Assembly (NCBI RefSeq): GCF_014280435.1
Contig: NZ_CP060388.1
Location: 3,237,501 to 3,301,500 of the forward strand
Direction: 5' to 3'
Origin: Sphingobium sp. KCTC 72723
GTDB lineage: Bacteria; Pseudomonadota; Alphaproteobacteria; Sphingomonadales; Sphingomonadaceae
DNA: 64,000 nt
In this document: piece by piece, positions 16,997 through 24,754 of the stretch
Layout of the letters: every line of letters starts with the position of its first letter
How positions within the stretch are numbered: the first letter of the stretch is position 1
Position numbers and translations under genes: made by a program
Notes under the pieces: model-generated
Database searches by the model: none
Seen by the model: only the letters and a program-made list of their open reading frames with translations
Told to the model about the DNA's origin: nothing

Positions 16997-17440
16997 TTTG
17001 CCGCTCCTTCCCTATATCCTTCGCCTGTCCACCCGATGGAGGCGGCAAGCAGTCATGTTATCGGCAGGATAAGGTGCGATGGCATCGCGTCCGCCCTCTC
17101 CCGCCACGACCGCTGCCAGCTGTTGCTGGTCCGTTAGCGTTTCGTGGAAACCGGTGTCATAAATGCGCCAGACCAGCCGGGCTGTCAACATGCCGCGCAT
17201 AAAATTGCGGTCGGTAAGCGGACTTCTGCCCGCATATGTCCCGATGCCGGCAAGTATCGGCAGGCGCATTGCTTGGGCATCCTGGGAAATGGCCGGCCAA
17301 CATGTGCAGATGTTGGCCGGCCCGGTGTCCACTCTCGCTACCATCGCAAAGCGTGGCTAATATTGGACACCGGTGTCAAAAGAAGTTGCGACCGATCGCC
17401 TGAGATGTCAACTATGGCAGCGAGAGGAGAATAGAAAATC
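16997..17440. promoter_or_regulatory. Divergent promoter region of the pectin locus, with repeated palindromes
   Basis: 444 bp between the TonB receptor (minus) and the pectate lyase (plus). The motif GACACCGGTGTC, a perfect 12-bp palindrome, lies at 17366-17377 within a longer near-palindrome (17363-17380). A close variant, GAAACCGGTGTC, is at 17147-17158, 139 bp inside the receptor leader, and half-sites GGTGTCC recur near 17324. Even-length palindromes centred on CG are typical of LacI/GalR-family sugar repressors. No such regulator gene is in the window. A minus-strand 110-codon frame here (17012-17344) crosses these sites and is not called. Confidence 0.5.
17291..17322. repeat. 13-bp perfect inverted repeat with 6-nt loop
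   Basis: Arms GGCCGGCCAACAT (17291-17303) and ATGTTGGCCGGCC (17310-17322) are exact reverse complements separated by GTGCAG. It lies centrally between divergent genes. It could insulate the two transcripts, form an mRNA hairpin in the receptor leader, or act as a large protein-binding site. Confidence 0.75.
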
Positions 17441-18877
17441 ATGCGTTGGCCCCCATCCCTCGCCGGGAAACCCCTCCTGCTTCTGTCCGCGCTGGCGTTG
17501 CTGGCGCCCGTCAGCGTACAGGCCGCACCCGCCCGCAAAACTGCGCCTACAGCAAGCCAGATAGCCTTCCCCGGTGCAGTCGGCTGGGCCGCGACGACGC
17601 CGGGTGGCAGGGGTGGCCGCATCATCCGCGTCACGACACTCGCCCCCGATGGTCCCGGCAGTTTCAAGGCCGCGCTGGAGGCCAAAGGCCCGCGCATCAT
17701 CGTGTTCGAAGTCGGCGGCATCATCGACATGGGCCGCCAGACCTTGAAAATCACGGAGCCGTTCGTGACGATCGCGGGACAAACCGCGCCTTCGCCCGGC
17801 ATCACGCTGATCAAGACCGGCATCGACATCGCTACGCATGATGTGGTGATGCGCCACATCCGCGTGCGCACCGGCGTGGATGGCCAGGCAGAGATGAGTG
17901 GCTGGGAGGCCGATTCCTTGTCTACCGTCGCGGCGCATCATGTAGTGATCGACCATTGCAGCTTCACTTGGGCGATCGACGAGAATATGTCGGCATCAGG
18001 CCCGCGCTTCACCGGCAACACCCCTGCGGAATGGCGCGCTGGCACGAGCCACGCCATCACCTTTTCCTATAATCTTGCCGCAGAAGGGCTGGCCGATGCC
18101 AGCCATCCCAAGGGCGAGCATAGCAAAGGGACTCTCATTCACGACAATGCCAGCGAGATCCTGATCTACCGCAACGTCTATGCGCATAACAAGGAACGCA
18201 ATCCGCTGCTCAAAGGCGGGGCGCAGGTCGCACTCGTCAACAATATCCTCTATGATCCGGGCGAGCGGGCCGTGCATTATAATCTGATGGCGCTGGAATG
18301 GGGGGATCATCCCTATCAGACCGGCAAGCTGTCCGCCGTGGGCAATGTGTTGCGTGGCGGCGTGTCGACTGCGCCGGCCATGCCGTTCCTGACGCTGGGT
18401 GGCGATGGCGACCTTGATTATCATGGCAAGGACAATATCGCGGTCGACCAGTTCGGCGTCGCCCTGCCGATGTTCGGTCGCTATGGCGAAACCCGTGCCA
18501 AGGTGAATGATCTGCCGACGCCGCCCGTCTGGTGGCCCGGAACGCAGGTGTTGCCGGTGCGGGACGTGGAAACTCATGTTCTGGGCCATGCAGGCGCGCG
18601 CCCGTGGGACCGCGATGCCGATGATCTGCGCGTCTTGTTCTTTGTGGCGGAGGGACGCGGGGAAATCATCGACGATGAACGGCAGGTCGGCGGCTATCCG
18701 AAAATGGCGCAGACCCGCGCACCCTTTGTCGAGGCGGACTGGAATCTCGACATCATGGAGCCGAAATCCGGCCGCTATCCGGGGCAGAAGGCCCAGATTG
18801 CCGAACATCTTTCGGATCGCGACAAGATGATGCGGCAGCCAGGGTCGGCGGGCGAACCGGCGGGAGAAAAGAAATGA
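17441..18877 (+). CDS. Pectate lyase, PL1-like right-handed beta-helix
   Basis: Secreted polygalacturonate lyase-like protein of 478 residues. A signal peptide ends around SVQAAPA. The beta-helix starts with PGAVGWAATTPGGRGGRIIRV and continues through FEVGGIIDMG, the stacked-coil motif TIAGQTAPSPGITL, VIDHCSFTWAIDENMS and VNNILYDPGERA. These segments are characteristic of bacterial PL1 pectate lyases, which cleave by Ca-dependent beta-elimination using Arg/Lys. The ATG at 17441 has GAGAGGAG upstream. It is coupled by a 4-bp ATGA overlap to the cupin gene and divergent from the TonB receptor and GH43. The product would be unsaturated oligogalacturonides for import. Confidence 0.88.
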   Translation: MRWPPSLAGKPLLLLSALALLAPVSVQAAPARKTAPTASQIAFPGAVGWAATTPGGRGGRIIRVTTLAPDGPGSFKAALEAKGPRIIVFEVGGIIDMGRQTLKITEPFVTIAGQTAPSPGITLIKTGIDIATHDVVMRHIRVRTGVDGQAEMSGWEADSLSTVAAHHVVIDHCSFTWAIDENMSASGPRFTGNTPAEWRAGTSHAITFSYNLAAEGLADASHPKGEHSKGTLIHDNASEILIYRNVYAHNKERNPLLKGGAQVALVNNILYDPGERAVHYNLMALEWGDHPYQTGKLSAVGNVLRGGVSTAPAMPFLTLGGDGDLDYHGKDNIAVDQFGVALPMFGRYGETRAKVNDLPTPPVWWPGTQVLPVRDVETHVLGHAGARPWDRDADDLRVLFFVAEGRGEIIDDERQVGGYPKMAQTRAPFVEADWNLDIMEPKSGRYPGQKAQIAEHLSDRDKMMRQPGSAGEPAGEKK

Positions 18878-19281
18878 CGCTTGCCGCGCTCCTTCTTGCA
18901 GCGACGGCGCCTGTGACGGCGCCGGTCGCCCCGCCAATGGCGGTCATCGACGAACAAAGCGTTCAGCGTGACGAACCCACGCCGCATGGCAAGATTGGCC
19001 TCAGCACCGCCTATCGCATCAGCGACGCCGTGCCGCAGCCGCGCACCATGGAATTTCGCAAGCGCATCCTGCATGTCGGGTCGGCGATCGGCCTGCACCC
19101 CATTGCCCATGACGAAGTCTATTATGTCCTGTCAGGCACTGGCGAAGTGACGTCGGACGGCAAGACGCAGGCGTTGACGCCCGGCATGGCTGCCTATCTT
19201 TATGACGGAGCAGTGGTCGGCATCCGGCAGACGGGCAAGGAACCGCTGGCGCTCATCATTTCCTACCCGATCAAGAAATAG
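18874..19281 (+). CDS. Secreted cupin-domain protein, possibly KdgF-like
   Basis: 135-residue single-cupin protein. A hydrophobic Ala-rich N-terminus (about 1-22) suggests export. The cupin motif has metal-ligand-like residues in IGLHPIAHDEVYYVLSGTGE (His, His, Glu) and a second motif around LTPGMAAYLYDGAVVG. In pectin metabolism the cupin KdgF linearises unsaturated galacturonate. The 4-bp overlap with the pectate lyase gene makes an analogous job plausible, but KdgF is usually cytoplasmic, so an alternative periplasmic sugar-binding or isomerising role is open. It is the last gene before the hairpin at 19407. Confidence 0.75.
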   Translation: MTLAALLLAATAPVTAPVAPPMAVIDEQSVQRDEPTPHGKIGLSTAYRISDAVPQPRTMEFRKRILHVGSAIGLHPIAHDEVYYVLSGTGEVTSDGKTQALTPGMAAYLYDGAVVGIRQTGKEPLALIISYPIKK

Positions 19282-19406
19282 ACGCCGTTTTGGCATGGAT
19301 GCTGTTTTTCCATCATCTTCCAATCCGGCATAAAGGCATGAATTTACGCCAGATTTAGCCCGTTTTTTACCGGCAAAGATAGACAGCGACATGGACATAG
19401 ACTCGA

Positions 19407-19464
19407 GAAAAGCGAGGCCTGCATATCGTTACGACTCCGTAATGATATGCAGGCCTCGCTTTTC
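19407..19464. terminator. Very long hairpin, likely bidirectional terminator
   Basis: 27-bp arms (19407-19433 and 19438-19464) pair with a single G-T wobble around the loop ACTC. The base of the stem is AAAAGCGAGG on one side and CCTCGCTTTT on the other, so either strand ends in a T-run. It lies 126 bp after the cupin gene. It is unusually long for a terminator. Confidence 0.65.
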
Positions 19465-19471
19465 GGGGGAT

Positions 19472-19507
19472 AAAAAAAGCCCCGCCGGACTAGAGTCACG
19501 ACGGGGC
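19472..19507 (-). terminator. Intrinsic terminator, minus strand
   Basis: Read on the minus strand, a stem GCCCCGTCG ... CGGCGGGGC (19499-19507 with 19479-19487, one mismatch) is followed by seven T residues (19472-19478). It would end a transcript coming from HU or from a small RNA gene to its right. Confidence 0.8.
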
Positions 19508-19550
19508 CGAGGTTCAGGGAGGTGTCACTTCAAAGGGGGGAAGAAGTGAC
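19472..19550 (-). ncRNA. Candidate small RNA with C-rich anti-SD loop
   Basis: On the minus strand, a stem GTCACTTC/GAAGTGAC (19543-19550 with 19524-19531) presents an 11-nt loop TTCCCCCCTTT. It is followed by a single-stranded ACCTCCC and then the strong terminator. This order (C-rich loop, CCTCC linker, terminator) resembles alphaproteobacterial small RNAs that pair with Shine-Dalgarno regions. The 5' end is unknown. It could be an independent gene or a fragment of the 3' untranslated region of HU. Confidence 0.4.
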
Positions 19551-19826
19551 AAGCCGTTTATGGCGGTGGCAGGATGAACGGGAGATGACCGCAATCGTTA
19601 GCCTTCGTTCAGCCAGCCTGACAGGCCGCTTGGCGCCTGCTGCGTGAAAGAGGGTGCGTCGATCGTTCAGATGGGGAAAGGTCGATCGGGCGACCAGCAC
19701 GCCATGCGGTAATCCGGCACGCGCGCGGGGCAAGGCGATGAAGTGGCTTGCCGGAAAGAGAAGCGGGCTTTCACCCGTAAAGGCCGACCGGCGCTGCATC
19801 GTTCGACACAGCGCCGGTGCGGGGCA

Positions 19827-20102
19827 TCAGCCGTTCAGCTTGTCCTTGACCGCCTTGGCGGGCGCGAAGGACAGCTTCTTCGACGCTGCGATCTGAATCG
19901 TCGCGCCGGTGGCCGGGTTGCGACCTTCGCGCGCCGGAGTGTCCTTGACCTTGAACTTGCCAAAGCCGTTCAGGGACACTTCGTCACCCTTGGCGGCTGC
20001 TTCGGCGATGGCGGAAAATACGCCGTCGACAATCTTGCGGGCATCCGCCTTGGAAATGCCGTGCGCCGCTGCGACGCCATCGGCCAGATCGCTATTGTTC
20101 AT
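19827..20102 (-). CDS. hup: HU-family DNA-binding protein
   Basis: Nucleoid-associated protein of 91 residues. The helical dimerisation part (about 1-42) precedes the signature VSLNGFGKFKVKDTPAREGRNPATGATIQI, with the beta-arm containing the Arg-Asn-Pro tip that intercalates into bent DNA. It is the full standard HU length and has no insertion. It is monocistronic. The first terminator downstream is more than 300 nt away at 19472, so the transcript may have a long 3' tail or overlap a small RNA. Confidence 0.93.
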   Translation of the reverse strand: MNNSDLADGVAAAHGISKADARKIVDGVFSAIAEAAAKGDEVSLNGFGKFKVKDTPAREGRNPATGATIQIAASKKLSFAPAKAVKDKLNG

Positions 20103-20233
20103 GAAAAGCCTTTCTTCACGCTATTATTGTTTTGCACGCATAACCAACGAACGCGCGCTGGTCCATACGTCCCGTTCAGGAAAGGACAGCATTTGCGCGC
20201 TTTTGCGGCCAGTCCGTATCGGTCCCCTCTCCG

Positions 20234-21118
20234 CTACAGTCGGCCGCGCATCATACCCATCATCTCATCGAGAAAGTCAACCGTTGCGCGCACGCGCGGC
20301 AGGCGCTGAATATCTGCGTGCATCACGATCCAGTAGCTGCGCCATACTTCGACATCCTGTGGCAATAGCTGGACCAGTCGATCATCCTGCCCGGCGGCAA
20401 AGACATGCAGCATCCCGATGCCCATCCCCGCCGCCACGGCCGCCTGCTGCGCCGCGCCCGAACTGGAGCGAAAGGCAATCGCAGCGCCCGGCAATATCTG
20501 GTCCAGGGCGATCATTTCGGGGAAACCGGCCAGTTCCTCGATATAGGAAATGAAGCGATGGCGGTGCAGGTCGCCCCGATCCACCGGCGCACCATGCTGC
20601 GCGACATAATCGCGCGAGGCATAGAGGCCGAGGCGATAATCGGTCAGTTTGCGCGCGATCAGGCGGCCACGCGGCGGCATGGTGAGCATGACCGCAATAT
20701 CGGCTTCGCGCTTCGACAGGCTGGTCGATCGGCTTTCGGTCGCCAGCTCCAGCGTCAGGGCCGGATGGCGCAGGTGTAGCCGTTCGACATGCGGCGCGAC
20801 CAGATAGGTGCCGAACATTTCCGTCGTCGCCAGCCGCACGACCCCTTCCACCGCGCTGTCGCGCGCCGCGACGCTGGCGGAGGCGGCCAGCAATTCGCTT
20901 TCGATCCGTTCGGCATGGGGTTGCAGCGCGAACGCAGCCGGAGTCGGGGTCACGCCGCGCGGGCTGCGTTCGAACAGGCGCGCATCCAGTGCCTGTTCCA
21001 GCGCCGTCAGGCGGCGGGCGACCGTGCTATGGTCGATACCCGCCCGACGCCCGGCGGCGACCATATTGCCTTCACGCAGGATGGCGAGGAAAAGCTGAAG
21101 ATCGGCGGAATTGAGCAT
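20234..21118 (-). CDS. LysR-family transcriptional regulator
   Basis: 294-residue regulator. The N-terminal winged HTH (about 1-62) has the LysR pattern DLQLFLAILREGNMVAAGRR ... HSTVARRLTALEQAL. The C-terminal periplasmic-binding-like effector domain starts near 90 (VEGVVRLATTEMFG). The ATG at 21118 starts the helix directly; a longer frame to 21166 is not needed. It is transcribed away from mmsA with a 100-bp gap, the usual arrangement for a LysR protein controlling its divergent neighbour. The effector is unknown and may be a valine/propanoate-pathway intermediate (inference). Confidence 0.9.
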   Translation of the reverse strand: MLNSADLQLFLAILREGNMVAAGRRAGIDHSTVARRLTALEQALDARLFERSPRGVTPTPAAFALQPHAERIESELLAASASVAARDSAVEGVVRLATTEMFGTYLVAPHVERLHLRHPALTLELATESRSTSLSKREADIAVMLTMPPRGRLIARKLTDYRLGLYASRDYVAQHGAPVDRGDLHRHRFISYIEELAGFPEMIALDQILPGAAIAFRSSSGAAQQAAVAAGMGIGMLHVFAAGQDDRLVQLLPQDVEVWRSYWIVMHADIQRLPRVRATVDFLDEMMGMMRGRL

Positions 21119-21218
21119 GGGCAATACTGCAAAGCTGATGTGCAACACTGTGCCTATCGTTGCCAAGCTGTGCTGTCTATAAGCCAGATTACCCGATTAC
21201 AGGGAGAGGAAGCAAAAC

Positions 21219-22718
21219 ATGCGTTCGATTACCCATTTCATCCATGGCAAGTCTGCCCCGCTGGCCGGTGCGCGCCTGTCCGACGTCCTTGATCCCTCGA
21301 CCGGGGCGGTGCAGGCGCAGGTCGAACTGGCCAACCCCGCCCATTTCCAGACCGCGATGGATTCCGCGCTGGCCGCGCAGCCCGCCTGGGCCGCGACCAA
21401 CCCGCAGCGGCGCGCGCGCGTGATGTTCCGGTTCAAGGAACTGATCGAACAGAATATGGACGAACTGGCCGTTTTGCTGAGCGCGGAACATGGCAAGGTG
21501 GTCGCCGATTCCAAGGGCGATATTCAGCGCGGGCTGGAAGTCGTGGAATTTGCCTGCGGCATTCCGCACCTGTTGAAAGGGGAATATACCGAAGGCGCCG
21601 GGCCGGGCATCGACGTCTATTCGATGCGCCAGCCGCTGGGCATCGTGGCGGGCATCACCCCGTTTAATTTCCCCGCCATGATCCCGTTGTGGATGTGTTC
21701 GGTGGCGATTGCGTGCGGCAATGCCTTCATCCTGAAACCTTCCGAACGTGATCCGTCGGTGCCGGTGCGTCTGGCCGAACTGGCGCTGGAAGCGGGTCTG
21801 CCCGCCGGTATCCTGAACGTCGTGCATGGCGACAAGGAAATCGTCGACGCAATCCTCGACCATCCCGATATCAAGGCCGTCAGCTTCGTCGGTTCGTCCG
21901 ACATCGCCAATTATGTCTATGCCCGTGCGGCGCAGAACGGCAAGCGCGCGCAGTGCATGGGCGGGGCCAAGAATCATGGCATCATCCTGCCCGACGCCGA
22001 TCTGGACCAGACGGTCGCGGACATTGTGGGCGCGGCCTATGGGTCGGCGGGCGAACGCTGCATGGCGTTGCCGGTCATCGTGCCAGTCGGCAAGGCGACG
22101 GCCGAAGCGATGCGCGAGAAGCTGATCGCGGCGATCGAGACGCTGCGGCCCGGCATCCCGACCGATCCTGACGCGCAATATGGCCCGGTCGTTACCGGCG
22201 TGCATAAGGCGCGGATCGAATCCTATATCCAGATGGCGGTCGATGAAGGCGCGGAACTGGTCGTGGACGGGCGTGGCTTCTCGCTTCAGGGCTATGAGGA
22301 GGGCTTCTACCTTGCCCCCACGCTGATCGACCATGTGACGCCGCAGATGCAAAGCTATCAGGACGAGATTTTCGGTCCTGTGCTGCAAATCCTGCGCGCC
22401 GAAACGCTGGAGGAAGCGATCAGCTATCCGACCAATCACCAATATGGCAATGGCGTGGCGATCTTCACGCGCAATGGCGATGCGGCGCGCAAATTCGCGG
22501 CGCAGGTGGAAGTGGGCATGGTCGGCATCAACGTGCCGATCCCGGTGCCGGTCGCCTATCACAGCTTTGGCGGGTGGAAGCGGTCGGGCTTTGGCGACAC
22601 GGACCAATATGGCATGGACGGGGTGCGGTTCTACACAAGGACCAAGAAGGTCACGCAGCGCTGGCCGAGCGGCGGCGCGGTGGTGGACCAGAGTTTCGTC
22701 ATTCCGACGATGAAATAA
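21219..22718 (+). CDS. mmsA: CoA-acylating methylmalonate-semialdehyde dehydrogenase
   Basis: NAD-dependent enzyme of 499 residues that oxidises (methyl)malonate semialdehyde to propanoyl- or acetyl-CoA at the end of valine, beta-alanine or inositol breakdown. It has the characteristic MmsA N-terminus (ITHFIHGKSAP), the cofactor region GITPFNFPAMIPLWM, and the catalytic Cys at residue 281 in GSAGERCMALPV. The Arg in GERC before the Cys distinguishes CoA-acylating MmsA from ordinary aldehyde dehydrogenases. The ATG has GGGAGAGG upstream. It is divergent from the LysR gene. A 253-bp gap downstream (22719-22971) shows no gene. Confidence 0.94.
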   Translation: MRSITHFIHGKSAPLAGARLSDVLDPSTGAVQAQVELANPAHFQTAMDSALAAQPAWAATNPQRRARVMFRFKELIEQNMDELAVLLSAEHGKVVADSKGDIQRGLEVVEFACGIPHLLKGEYTEGAGPGIDVYSMRQPLGIVAGITPFNFPAMIPLWMCSVAIACGNAFILKPSERDPSVPVRLAELALEAGLPAGILNVVHGDKEIVDAILDHPDIKAVSFVGSSDIANYVYARAAQNGKRAQCMGGAKNHGIILPDADLDQTVADIVGAAYGSAGERCMALPVIVPVGKATAEAMREKLIAAIETLRPGIPTDPDAQYGPVVTGVHKARIESYIQMAVDEGAELVVDGRGFSLQGYEEGFYLAPTLIDHVTPQMQSYQDEIFGPVLQILRAETLEEAISYPTNHQYGNGVAIFTRNGDAARKFAAQVEVGMVGINVPIPVPVAYHSFGGWKRSGFGDTDQYGMDGVRFYTRTKKVTQRWPSGGAVVDQSFVIPTMK

Positions 22719-22971
22719 GCGGGGCTGGCCGCGCTACTCATCCCTATTGAGGATGTGCAGCGCGGCAGCCGCAGATAGCAGGGCCAGCGCTAACCTCTTG
22801 CCCGCCCTCATCACCAGACAGGCTACGCCTTTCGTGCGGACGGGGGCAGCCTGCTTCGTTGAGCTATATCAACTGGCGCGGGCGGGGTCGCGACGCGAAT
22901 GTCCTTCGGCACGCCGCCTGAGCCTAACAGGATTTTAAGCCATTCCCGATAGGGCAAAGGGCAGGCTCCGA

Positions 22972-24750
22972 TTGGGCCGCCATGTCAGGGACACGTCATT
23001 GATCGCATCGCATATCAGCATCCTACGCGAATTATGGGGCTTCACGCGCCAGCCTCCGCGGTTGATGGGCCTTATCGTGTTGGCCAGTTGCGTGCTGAAC
23101 ATCCTGCTGCTCGGCGGGTCGCTCTACATGATGCTGGTCTATGATTCGGTGCTGCCCAGCCGGTCGGTGTCCACTTTGTTCGGGTTGCTGGTGCTGATCC
23201 TGATCGTCTATGCGTTTCAGGGGTTTTTCGACCAGATGCGCGCGGGAATGCTGGCCGACGTTGCCAATGGCGTGGACCGGGCATTGTCGCGGCGGGTGCA
23301 GGGCGCGATAGCCGACATGGCGATGCGGGGCGAAAAGCTGCCCGGTGACGGGCTTGGCCCGATGCGCGACCTGGAACAGTTGCGCGGCTTCATCGCCACC
23401 GGCGTCGCCACGATGATCGACCTGCCATGGATGATCCTGTTTCTGGCCACCCTGTTCCTGCTGCATGTCTGGCTGGGCGTCACGACGCTGATCGGCGCGG
23501 CGATCCTGTTCGGGCTAGCGCTGTTCAACAACAGCATGACCCGCGCGCCCTCCCAGCGCATGTCGCAAGCCGCTGCCTATCGCAACAATATGGCCAGCGC
23601 CAATTTGCGCCATGTCGAATTGCTGTCGGCGCTGGGCATGCGGGAGAGGATGCAGGCGCGGTGGGAGAAGGTCGACCAGTATCATGGCGACATGCAGAGC
23701 CGGTTGACGCAGGTCGTCGCGGGTCTGGGCGGGCTAAGCAAGATTTTGCGGATCGCGTTGCAATCGATCATCCTGACGGTCGGCGCATTGCTGGTGATCG
23801 ACGGGAAGGCGACGGGCGGGATCATCTTTGCGTCCTCGATTCTTTCGGGCCGTGCGCTGGCCCCGGTCGACCATATGATCGCCAACTGGCGTGGTTTTGC
23901 CGCAGCGCGTGATGGCATGCACCGGCTGGCGGACCTGTTGCGGCGCAATCCGGTTGCGCCCGCCATTGCGACCCAACTGCCCGCGCCCAAGGGCGAATTG
24001 CGGGTCGAGGCTTTGTTTGCCGGGCCACCTGCCAATCCGGTGATGCTGGTGCAGGGCGTGGATTTCACGCTGCGCGCCGGGGATGTCTGCGGCATGATCG
24101 GGCCGAGCGGCGCGGGCAAGACGTCGCTGGGCCGGGTGCTGATGGGGCTGTGGCCACCTGCACGCGGCACCGTGCGGCTGGACGGGGCGACGCTGGACCA
24201 GTGGGAAGAAAGTGAGCGCGGCGCATTTCTGGGCTATCTGCCGCAATCGGTCGAGTTGCTGGACGGGACGGTCGCGGAAAGTATCAGCCGGTTCGATGGG
24301 GCCAATGATTCCGCCGCCATCATAGCTGCGGCACAGGCCGCGGGGGTCCATGACCTGATCATGGGCCTGCCGCAGGGATATGACAGTAAGTTGGGCGAGG
24401 ATGGCGGATTGTTGTCGGCGGGCCAGCGGCAGCGCGTAGGCTTGGCCCGCGCGCTGTATCGCGATCCGTTTCTGGTCGTGCTGGACGAACCCAACAGCAA
24501 TCTGGATGGCGAGGGCGAGAAATGCCTGCATCAGGCGCTGATCGCCATACGCAAGCGGGGTGGCATCGCCATCGTCATTTCGCACCAGATGGGCGTGTTG
24601 ATACAGGCCAGCCATGTACTGTGCCTGAACAATGGGCGGATGGATGCGTTCGGCCCGGCGGCGGAAGTGATGGCGCGTTATATGCCCCGCCCGCAGCCGA
24701 TCGCCAGCGCGCCGCCCAGCCAACAGCCGCCCGTAACGGAGCGAGGGTAA
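22972..24750 (+). CDS. Type I secretion ABC transporter (PrtD/HlyB-like)
   Basis: Inner-membrane ATPase-permease of about 592 residues that drives one-step export of RTX proteins. Six TM segments span about 20-310. The nucleotide-binding domain has Walker A GPSGAGKTS (about 377), the Q-loop in YLPQSVELLDG, the signature LSAGQRQRVGLARALY, Walker B FLVVLDEPNSNLD and the H-loop His in VISHQMG. There is no N-terminal C39-like domain, as in PrtD. No ATG fits; the start is TTG at 22972 or TTG at 22999. It leads a T1SS operon of three tightly packed genes, followed by an RTX substrate gene. Confidence 0.93.
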   Translation: MGRHVRDTSLIASHISILRELWGFTRQPPRLMGLIVLASCVLNILLLGGSLYMMLVYDSVLPSRSVSTLFGLLVLILIVYAFQGFFDQMRAGMLADVANGVDRALSRRVQGAIADMAMRGEKLPGDGLGPMRDLEQLRGFIATGVATMIDLPWMILFLATLFLLHVWLGVTTLIGAAILFGLALFNNSMTRAPSQRMSQAAAYRNNMASANLRHVELLSALGMRERMQARWEKVDQYHGDMQSRLTQVVAGLGGLSKILRIALQSIILTVGALLVIDGKATGGIIFASSILSGRALAPVDHMIANWRGFAAARDGMHRLADLLRRNPVAPAIATQLPAPKGELRVEALFAGPPANPVMLVQGVDFTLRAGDVCGMIGPSGAGKTSLGRVLMGLWPPARGTVRLDGATLDQWEESERGAFLGYLPQSVELLDGTVAESISRFDGANDSAAIIAAAQAAGVHDLIMGLPQGYDSKLGEDGGLLSAGQRQRVGLARALYRDPFLVVLDEPNSNLDGEGEKCLHQALIAIRKRGGIAIVISHQMGVLIQASHVLCLNNGRMDAFGPAAEVMARYMPRPQPIASAPPSQQPPVTERG

Positions 24751-24754
24751 GATC

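Larger units (their letters stand above)
19282..19826. other. Intergenic region with two strong hairpins and a candidate sRNA
   Basis: 545 bp between the cupin (plus) and HU (minus). It holds a 27-bp-arm hairpin (19407-19464), a minus-strand intrinsic terminator (19472-19507) and a C-rich stem-loop (19524-19550) that may belong to a small RNA. The remainder (19561-19826) shows no gene I can support; an 89-codon minus frame there has no recognisable content. Confidence 0.6.

Noticed and set aside
17012..17344. 110-residue minus-strand frame in the pectin promoter region
   Set aside because: It spans the palindromes and lacks family features; the region is better explained as regulatory.
19530..19799. 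89-residue minus-strand frame before HU
   Set aside because: No domain, no ribosome site, and it overlaps the candidate RNA stem.
22747..22938. 63-residue frame between mmsA and the T1SS genes
   Set aside because: Short, featureless, with no Shine-Dalgarno sequence.
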